From Endomicrobium proavitum (GTDB taxonomy: Bacteria > Elusimicrobiota > Endomicrobiia > Endomicrobiales > Endomicrobiaceae): a stretch of 64,000 nt of DNA. The stretch's first letter is position 1. Every line of letters starts with the position of its first letter. The DNA is taken from the NCBI RefSeq assembly GCF_001027545.1, contig NZ_CP009498.1:1364001-1428000 (forward strand). The letters run 5' to 3'. Shown here piece by piece: positions 54,601 to 63,900 of this stretch. A model generated the notes under the pieces. The model saw nothing but the letters and a program-made list of their open reading frames with translations, had not been told where the DNA came from and did not search any database. A program made the translations under genes and the position numbers.

Positions 54601-54922
54601 CGGAAATGCAGATTTTAACAAATCGTATATGCTTGTAAGAGTTATAAATATTGACAAAAGCGTTTACGCATACCCAAATCCGTATAACCACTTGCGCCAC
54701 AGATCTGCGGGAATACACTTTGCGAATTTACAAGCAGGCGCGCAAATAAGCATTTACAATATTTCCGGCGAAAAAGTTTTTGAAACAACAACTGCGTCAA
54801 GCGGGGAATGCGTTTGGAACGTCAGAAATAACTCCGGCAGAACAATAGCCTCCGGCGTTTACATTTACCACATAAAGACCGGCGGAAAAACAGTTAAAGG
54901 AAAAATTGCCATAGAAAGATAA
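51602..54922 (+). CDS. Secreted GH81 endo-beta-1,3-glucanase with C-terminal sorting-like domain
   Basis: A 1,106-residue secreted enzyme. Signal peptide ~1-27; GH81 N-terminal beta-sandwich and (alpha/alpha)6 barrel to about residue 760. The family motif YNDHHFHYGYYIYASALLAM holds the candidate acid D543, and DEESSSEAMNAWAGIYLWG holds E622 and E626, whose spacing matches the catalytic/base Glu pair of GH81. Then come a beta-rich linker and a C-terminal FlgD/Por-tail-like domain (YAYPNPYN, near residue 1,021, to GKIAIER), a sorting domain of the type IX secretion kind. It would hydrolyse beta-1,3-glucan (laminarin, callose, fungal or euglenoid glucan) outside the cell. GTG 51593 is an unlikely alternative start. 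Confidence 0.9.
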   Translation: MKRSLNLFVVFLFTFLIFSAKDLQAFSRPTINGAGVLETFDALLLPARLADTFTLTSKPYPTNKWYTSLFVNIAGKTSDATILNAFYGNKISPTPMLVVYDTVFPYTNVAWGNGWGYSLGGHNVGYGTFGPPSGGVGVKAADILPIAVQAAWGSGVDDVIKANSTELKDYGDWSFTAVLTDNVNSTRKMTSTFGKGFLFTYNYFTNNVNPRFRMKTYESGTAYTYYYNNGGVMTQIAPGNQVTTDSIMIKIYTVATTLGASAYQYFAVYAPAGTVFRVETAPSPGEIVNITLSGATESDRYLAIGLLKSPAPAASDVAAFDIFKDYYKYAYNFITDTQVSWAYNSDASITTTYNFTVTPKRTDHAGYVAGQTVYGLYPHHYRNITTGVNTAYTYNTIRGELRVNTGASFQTKVNFQGMLPYFPYEVPDGARKTQLQAYINNDKNFNPSNPRGQNTYYYGKALARAANLIPIFNQTNNAAARNTMITRLKNELIAWYSGAGATDNKFFGYDSLYGGIIGRGPSGYNAIDFIGEEIDFGATKYNDHHFHYGYYIYASALLAMFDPDFASNLQYKEIVDALVKEIANPDRNSTHFPFLRYFDVYEGHSYANGKGGGIRDYGNDEESSSEAMNAWAGIYLWGVATNNEEYKKLGLYLYTTHYEAIRKYYFDIDLDIYRTKYPSYAHSTIGMLFDSMFTWDLWWSPKINKTIMGIQILPVNPTSLYLAYDTTHAQQYYTEMNGETGYDNFWKDVWLKFKSFFDPAGALTDWASAGLPLGFPDTWASNGGGDDGTTLTHSYQFINFFDSVGTLNTGYYATDSSGNSVPFAVTKKGSDYTFVAYNGAASAKIITFYPRGGSPAVPGSGIMNVPARSIMTTKDFASFKTDGSLVFNYNYASPNGWGVSITGMSPALNFDIQAAFSEAPNPASTNTQYEYLGNSYFTVTKTTVSINGTIPMTYDYSSAVIPAGVNEDDLRLAVYDSALQTVTPINIAPNTISHTITVQVGNADFNKSYMLVRVINIDKSVYAYPNPYNHLRHRSAGIHFANLQAGAQISIYNISGEKVFETTTASSGECVWNVRNNSGRTIASGVYIYHIKTGGKTVKGKIAIER

Positions 54923-54981
54923 ATATTGGGCAAGTGAAATTAACTACAAGGGGCAGCGTTAGCATCTTCACCGAAAATATT

Positions 54982-57900
54982 ATGAAAAAAAGTTTATTGA
55001 AAGTATTATCCATAGTTTTGCTTACGGCGGCATGCGTTGTGCCGGCGGCGTTTGGGCAGGATTATAATATTCCCGCTCCCACAATAACCGGCGCGGGAGC
55101 TTTCGGCACAAACGACGCCAACCTTACCAACCAGATGCCTAAAGCTGATTTAAAAATGAGCTCTCAAACACGGGCTTACCCTACCAACAGATGGTGGGGG
55201 TCTATGATATTTACAAACAGCTATCATAATTTTTCGCTTGCCATGAACGCTGCCCCCATGGCGGTAAATTTTAATACCGGCGCAAAGAATTGGTGGGAAA
55301 TTCCGGGAGCCGGTTACGTTATTGGGCATCCGGATTTATCTTACACGGCAAGTCCGGATATGCTTAGAAGTTCCGGCGGCTGGGGAATTTATGTTTTAGG
55401 ACATAACGGCGACGCGGGAGGAACCGGCACTTACGGCTTTATGACCGCAAGCACAACCTTTGTAAAAAATTATTCCGATTGGGCTTTCACCGCTATAGTG
55501 CAAGACAGAAACAGGCCGCAAGATAAATTAACAGCTACAATAGTTAAAGGTTCGCCGTTTACATATAATTATTACACTGCCAGTGTAAAGCCTTCTATTA
55601 TAGTTACAAACGGAAGTATTACTCTTTACAATAATGTCGGCACGCCGTCTACGGGAACTTTTACCGGCGACAGAGTAATAGTTATGGTTAACGACGGAAC
55701 AAAATATCAGTATTACGGCGTTTACGCGCCTGCAAGCACGGGGTTTACAAGACAATCAACCACGGAATTGCGTCTTACTTTGCCAAGCGCCGTAGAATCC
55801 GAAAGATACGTTTCCGTGGCGCTTCTTTACTCGGGCGCAAGTGAAAATCTTGCAACGGCAAAAAGCGTTTTTGACGAATACTACAAATATGCTTACAACT
55901 TTGTAACAAACACGCAGGCAAGCTGGACGTTAAACAACAACGCTTCCATAACCACAACGTTCAACGTTACTTTAACCGCAAAAAGAACGGGCGGCAGTTT
56001 TGTTTCCGGTCAGACGGTTTTTGCGTTGTATCCGCACCAGCACAAAAATTTAGATTCTGCGTCGCCGGCTTCATATTACAGCGCGGTAGATTTTAAAACG
56101 CTTCGCGGAACAATGAAAATTTACAGAGGCTCTTCTTTTAAAACAAAATATAATTTTAACGGAATGCTTCCCGCCTTGCCTTATGAAACGCCTGAGGCAA
56201 ACAAATCAAAAATTCAAACGTATCTTGACGCTGAAAGCAATATTAATTTAGCGGCTACCACATACCGCGACACTTACTACGGCGGAAAAATTTATGAAAA
56301 AGTTGCAAATATGATACCTATTGCGCATATGCACGGCGATATAGCTACAAAAAACAGCTTAATAAACAAACTGAAAACCGAGCTTGTACAAAGATACAGC
56401 AATAACTCAGCGAGATATTTTTTATACGACCAGCGTTATGGCGGTATTCAAGGGTATCACTATTTAGCTTACAACAACGAAGATTTCGGCTCGCGTTATT
56501 ATAACGATCATCATTTTCATTACGGAATGTTTGTTTACGCTTCCGCAATTCTTGCAATGTTTGATCCGGACTTTGCCTCGTCGTCGCAATATCAAAGCAT
56601 GGTTAATGCCGTTATCAAAGATTTTGCAAATGCCGACAGAAACGACGTAAGTTTTCCTTTCCTTAGATATTTTGACGTTTACGAAGGACATTCTTGGGCA
56701 AACGGCAGAGGAACTACCTCGGGCGACGACGGCACAGATCAGGAATCTTCGTCCGAAGCCATGAATGCTTGGGCTGGCATATATCTGTGGGGCGTTGCAA
56801 CAAATAATCCGGATCTTATAGCTTTGGGTATTTATTTATACACAACGGAATACGCAGCGATAAAAGAATATTTCTTTGATATGGACGGCACAACTTACTC
56901 GGGAACTCCGTGGGCGCACAAATCCATAGGCAGGCTTTACGACAATCGCGTGTCTTACGATTTATGGTGGACGCCGCAAATTACGCAAACAATTTTGGGC
57001 ATTCAAGTTTTGCCTTTAACGCCGTCAATGCTTTATTTAGGGTATAACCCGACGTTCTCGCAAAGTTTTTATAATGAAATGTGGAATGGCAGAGATACCG
57101 GCGGCAACGCAAATTTATGGAAAGATATTTGGCTTAGATACAAATCCCTTTTTGACGGCGCGGGCGCGCTTACCGACTGGAACTCGTGGAACCCAACGTC
57201 CTCAAGCGATGCGGAATTCGGCAGCAGCTTAACTCTTTCTTACCACTTTATAAACTTTTTCAACAAGCTTGGAACGGTAAACACAAACTATTACGCAACG
57301 GAATCCGGCGGCGCGGTTGTGCCGTTTACAACTATGCAAAGCGCAAGCGGTCCGGTATATATTGCATATAATAATTCTAACGCATACAAAACCGTAAACT
57401 TTTACACCAAAGCGGGCGCCAGTGTGGGCAGCGCGGCGGTTCCTCCATACACCACAATTCAAACGGGCGATTTTAACGACTACAAATACGATTCCTTAAG
57501 AGCAATGTACAGCACAAACACGTGGTATGCGCTGGCTGTGGACAAATACGGCGACAGCGTGCGCGTAAGTTCTATTGCCGCGCCGCCTGTAAACTCTACA
57601 TATTACGTTACGCTGCCGGCTGTTTTTAGAGTTACGCATAGCAACGCAACTTTTGACCCCATGGCGGGATACGTTTCTATTGCAACGTCAACGGTTCCGG
57701 ACGGCTACAGCCCAAGCGATATAAAACTTGTCAAATATAACGGAGCAAGTTTAGCGGAAGTTGCCGGACAAAGCGTAACGCTGAATGCAAAAGACGCCAG
57801 AATTGCGGCAAACTTTACTTCTACCGGCACCTATCTTCTTGTAATACAAAAACCTATAACGCTTTTGTCGGGAACTGTAAAAAATAACAAAGGCAATACA

Positions 57901-60900
57901 AATCTTAACGCAAACCTTCTTGTTTGGTCAAGCGTTGACGCAGCTTCAACAACGGTTGCCGCAAACGGTTCTTACTCTAATTTGGAATTAAGTTACGGCG
58001 GAAATTATACCGTTACTCCGGCTTTGGCAAATTTTATTTTTGAGCCGGCAGTTTTTGCAATAACCCCCTCAAGCGTAGGCGTTACGTTAACGCAAAATTT
58101 TACCGGTTTTGCCGTAAGTAAAACAAGCGGAAACGTTACAAATAATATCGGCGGCGCAGCGGCTAACGCCACGGTTTATATTTACGATGTTACTGCAAAC
58201 TCTACAATTACAAAATCTGCAGCAGGGTGGTATGTTGCGGAAAATTTAATTGAAGACAGAAACTATGTTATTACGCCTGTTGCCGACAGGTTTATATTTG
58301 CGCCGTCAAGTTTTGCGTTTACCGCAACAGCTGCAAATAAAATTCAACACTTTACCGCATATGCAATAAGCAACACAAGCGGAGTGATAAAAAACAATAA
58401 AGACAATTCAAACGTTGCCGCTACGGTTTACATAAAAGACGTTGCCGCAAATACGGTTTCAACAAAAACGGTAAACGGATTTTACGCAACAGATAATTTG
58501 GTTGAAGGCAGAAACTATGTGATAAACATTGAAGCGCCGAACTTTTTATTTGTGCCTTCAAGCTACGCGTTTAGCGCAAGCGCGTCTGATGAAGCGCGCA
58601 ACTTTGCGGCTTTTGCCGTAAGCCGTTCAAGCGGAACAATAAAAAATAATATCGGCGGCGCAAATGTTAACGCTAATATATATGTGTATGACGTTCTTGC
58701 AAACTCTACGGCAACAAAGTCAGCAAACGGCTGGTATCAAACGGATTATTTGTATGAAAGCAAAAACTATGTGCTTACGCCTTTTGCAGACAGATTTATG
58801 TTTGTTCCGTCAAGCGTTGCTTTTGCGGCAACAAACGCGGACGTTGTTTACAGCTTTACCGGTTACGCGCTTTCCAAAACAAGCGGAACGATAAAAAATA
58901 ATAAAGATAATTCTAACGTTAACGCAAGCATGTCCGTTTACGATACTGCGGCAAATTCTACAAATACGTTTTCATCGGGTTCGGGTTTTTATGCAACAGG
59001 GTGGCTTACCGAAGGTAAAAATTACGTTGTAACGCCGCAGGCCGACAGATTTAAATTTTCTCCTGTAAATACCGCTGTCAACGCGTCTAATTTAGATATA
59101 TACAGAAACTTTATAGCCACAGCGTTAAGCATTGCAAGCGGAACAATTAAAAACAACGCCGGCGGCGGCAACATTAACGCTACCGTTTACATTTATGACG
59201 TTGTTGCAAATTCCAGCGCAACAAAATCTGCCAACGGCTTTTATGTTACCGATTGGCTGGACGAAGGAAAGAACTTTATTATAACGCCGGCGGCAAACAG
59301 ATTTAAATTTGTTCCGCAAAGCGCGTCTTTTACGGCGGCCGCGGCGGACGTATTTAAAAATTTCACAGGATACGCTTTAAGCGTTACCAGCGGCGTTGTA
59401 AAAAATAATATCGGCGGCGCAAATGTTAACGCTAATATATATGTGTATGACGTTCTTGCAAACTCTACGATAACAAAATCCGCAAACGGTTTTTACGCTA
59501 CGGACGATTTAACGGAAGGTCAAAATTATATTATTACAGCAAAGGCCGCAGGGTTTAAATTTCTTCCGCAGTCTTACGCGTTTACCGCGGGCTCTGCAGA
59601 CGCAGCAAAAAACTTTACGGGTTACGCTTTAAGCTACGCTACCGTAACTTTGAAAAACGCGCAAAACGGCGCCAATGTAAATGTTAATATAAAAATATAC
59701 GATTCGCTTTCAAACTCCACAAATACAATTTATGCGTCGGGGGGGGCGTACGTAATAGAAGCTACGGAAGGATTATCTTACGCAATAACTCCAGACGATG
59801 AACTTTACGAATGGACTCCGGCAAGTTGGACGTTTACCGCGACTACCGCAAATAGAGCTCAAATATTTAGCGGAGCAGTAAAAAAGATTTTAAGCGGCAA
59901 CATAACAAATAATATCAACAGCGCGCCGCTTGCGATAAATTTAAATATTTTTGACGTTGCTCTTAATTCTACCATAACAAAAACCGGCGTAAGTTCGTAT
60001 AGCACGGGTCTTGTTTACGGCAAGCAATACGTTGTAACGCCGTCCTTGGCAAACTTTATGTTTGTTCCGTCAAGTTTTGCTTTTACGGCGGGAAACGTTG
60101 ATATAACGCAAAACTTTACGGGTTACGCATTAAGCAAAACCAGCGGTACGGTAAAAAATAATACCGGCGGCGCAAATGTTAACGCTACAATTTATATTTA
60201 TGATATTGTTGCAAATTCAACTGCAACAAAATCCGCAACCGGTTTTTACGCCAGCGACAATTTAATTGAAGGCAGAAATTACATAATAACGCCGCAAGCC
60301 GCAAACTTCAGATTTGAGCCGCAAAGCGTAAATCTAACGGCTACAAATGCGGACGTGTTTAGAAATTTCACAGGCTATGCGTTAAGTAAAACTACGGGAA
60401 CGGTTCTCAACAATAAAGATAGTTCCGCCGTAAGCGCTAATATACATATATATAGCGTAGTCGCAAATTCCACAGTAACAAAATCTGCCAACGGGTTCTA
60501 TATAACGGACGATTTGGATCAAGGTAAAAATTACGTAATAACCCCTATTGCCAACAGGTTTATGTTTGTTCCCGAAAAAGATACGTTTACAGCAACAACT
60601 TCAAACAGAGTTGCAAACTTTACAGGCTACGCGGTAAGCATTACAAGCGGCGTTGTGAAAAATAACATAGGCGGCGCAAACGTCAACGCAACGGTTTACA
60701 TTTGGGACGCAGTTGCAAATTCAACGATAACAAAATCTGCAAACGGCTTTTACGCCAGCGACAATTTAATTGAAGGCAGAAATTATGTGATAACGCCGCA
60801 AGCTGCAAACTTTAGATTTACGCCGCAAAGCGTAAGTTTTACGGCAACAAGCGCGGATACGTATAAGAATTTTACGGGATATGCAATAAGCAAAAGCAGC

Positions 60901-63900
60901 GGCACGATAAAAAATAATATAGGCGGGGCAAACGTCAACGCAACGGTTTACATTTGGGACGTAGTCGCAAATTCCACAGTAACAAAATCTGCCAACGGGT
61001 TCTATATAACGGACGATTTGGATCAAGGTAAAAATTACGTAATAACCCCTATTGCCAACAGGTTTATGTTTGTTCCCGAAAAAGATACGTTTACAGCAAC
61101 AACTTCAAACAGAGTTGCAAACTTTACAGGCTACGCGGTAAGCATTACAAGCGGCGTTGTGAAAAATAACATAGGCGGCGCAAACGTCAACGCAACGGTT
61201 TACATTTGGGACGCAGTTGCAAATTCAACGATAACAAAATCTGCAAACGGCTTTTACGCCAGCGACAATTTAATTGAAGGCAGAAATTATGTGATAACGC
61301 CGCAAGCTGCAAACTTTAGATTTACGCCGCAAAGCGTAAGTTTTACGGCAACAAGCGCGGATACGTATAAGAATTTTACGGGATATGCAATAAGCAAAAG
61401 CAGCGGCACGATAAAAAATAATATAGGCGGGGCAAACGTCAACGCAACGGTTTACATTTGGGACGTAGTCGCAAATTCCACAGTAACAAAATCTGCCAAC
61501 GGGTTCTATATAACGGACGATTTGGATCAAGGTAAAAATTACGTAATAACCCCTATTGCCAACAGGTTTATGTTTGTTCCCGAAAAAGATACGTTTACAG
61601 CAACAACTTCAAACAGAGTTGCAAACTTTACAGGCTACGCGGTAAGCATTACAAGCGGCGTTGTGAAAAATAACATAGGCGGCGCAAACGTCAACGCAAC
61701 GGTTTACATTTGGGACGCAGTTGCAAATTCAACGATAACAAAATCTGCAAACGGCTTTTACGCCAGCGACAATTTAATTGAAGGCAGAAATTATGTGATA
61801 ACGCCGCAAGCTGCAAACTTTAGATTTACGCCGCAAAGCGTAAGTTTTACGGCAACAAGCGCGGATACGTATAAGAATTTTACGGGATATGCAATAAGCA
61901 AAAGCAGCGGCACGATAAAAAATAATATAGGCGGGGCAAACGTCAACGCAACGGTTTACATTTGGGACGTAGTCGCAAATTCCACAGTAACAAAATCTGC
62001 CAACGGGTTCTATATAACGGACGATTTGGATCAAGGTAAAAATTACGTAATAACCCCGGTTGCCAACAGATTTATGTTTGTTCCCGAAAAAGATACGTTT
62101 ACAGCAACAACCTTAAACAGAGTTACAAACTTTACCGGTTTTGCTTTAAGCTTTGCCACGGGAACGCTTAAAAACGTTGCGAATAATTCAAATGTAAATG
62201 TTTCCGTCAGAGTTTATGATGTCTCGGCAAATTCTGCCACAATTATAAATAACGCAAACGGTTTTTACAGCGCGCGCGTTATTGAAGGCAGAAACTATAT
62301 AATTACTCCGGACAACGAATTTTACGAATGGACTCCGGCAAGCTGGACGTTTACCGCAGGAGCAACTGACAAAATTCAAAATTTTGTCGGCGCTAAAAAA
62401 ACTGCAGTAACGGGAACGATAAAAAATAATATCGGCGCAACAAATATAAACGCAAACATTTATATTTATGACGGAACCGCAACTACTACAAAAACCGTTA
62501 CCGGCTCTTACAGCGCAGGGCTTGTTTTCGGTAAAACTTACACGTTAACGCCGAAGGCGGACAGATTTATTTTTGTTCCCGCAAGCTGGACGTTTACCGC
62601 CGACAGCAGCGATAAAGTGCAAAATTTTACAGGCAAAGCGATAAGCTGGACAAGCGGAACCGTCCGCAATAATAAGGATAATTCCAACGTTAACGCAACT
62701 GTTTACATTTGGGACGTTCTTGCAAACTCTACCGCGGCGGTTATAAACGCAAACGGTTTTTATTCAAGCGGTTATTTAATTGAAGGTCAAAATTATGTGA
62801 TAACGCCGACGGCGGCAAACTTTATATTTGTTCCCGCGGCGTCAACGTTTACGGCTACAAGCGCCGACGCGCTTAAAAACTTTACAGGTTTTGCGCTTTC
62901 CAAATCAAGCGGAACTATAAAAAATAATACCGGCGGCGCAAACGTGAGCGCTACGGTTTATATTTATGACGTTCTTGCAAACTCTACGGCAACAAAATCC
63001 GCCAACGGGTTCTACGCTACCGACGATTTAATTGAAGGCAGAAATTACGTGATAACTCCCGTTGCAAACAGATTTGTGTTTGTTCCGCAGCGCGATACGT
63101 TTACCGCCGCATCGGTAAACAGAGAATTAAATTTTACCGGTTACGCCACAAGCATTTTAAGCGGAACGGTTAAAGGCGCCGTAAGAACAAATCAAAATAT
63201 TGCCGGACAAATGCGCGTGTATGACAACTTTACAAACTCTACAAACGTTTACGCCTTTGACGGACGCTATGAAGTTAACACGGTTGAAGGGTATAAATAC
63301 GAGCTTGCGCCTTTTGGCAGCAGAGTTTTATTTACAACCGCCGCGGGCGTATTTAACGCTTCAACTTTTGCTTATACTGCGACAAGTCAGGACAAGCGTC
63401 AGGATTTTGTTGCTTACGCTTTAACAAAAGCAAGCGCGACAATTTTAAATAATATCGGAAATACCGCGGCATGGGCGGACGTTTATCTCTACGACGCCGC
63501 GGCAAATTCTACGCTTACATGGACGCATAACACCGGCGGCGCAAACGAAACTCAAGATTTAATTGAAGGCAGAAATTACGTTATATCGGTTGTTCCTTAT
63601 ACTGGCGGAATGACTCCGGTAAATCAGAGAAACTTTATATTCAAACCGTCAAGCGTGGCGTTTACCGCCGCAACTGCCGATAGGTTTGACGCAATTAAAG
63701 CTTACAGATTTACTTATATCAGCGCTACGGTAACAAACGTTCAGTATGCCACCGCGGTTGTAAGCGGAATGATGCATATAACCGATTCGTTCTTTGGAGA
63801 TCAGCACATTGCGTTTGCAAGCACGCACACTTATGTAATTGTTGAAGGCATGAGCTACGCGTTTGCGCCGGAAGCGGCAAGCCATGTTATTGACGCGTAT

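Noticed and set aside
60766-62034. Three identical 86-residue minus-strand frames spaced 504 bp apart
   Set aside because: Antisense shadows of the perfectly repeated part of the giant GH81 gene.
60456-62057. CRISPR-like periodicity
   Set aside because: The period is 504 bp, inside an open reading frame, with no spacer/repeat alternation and no cas genes.
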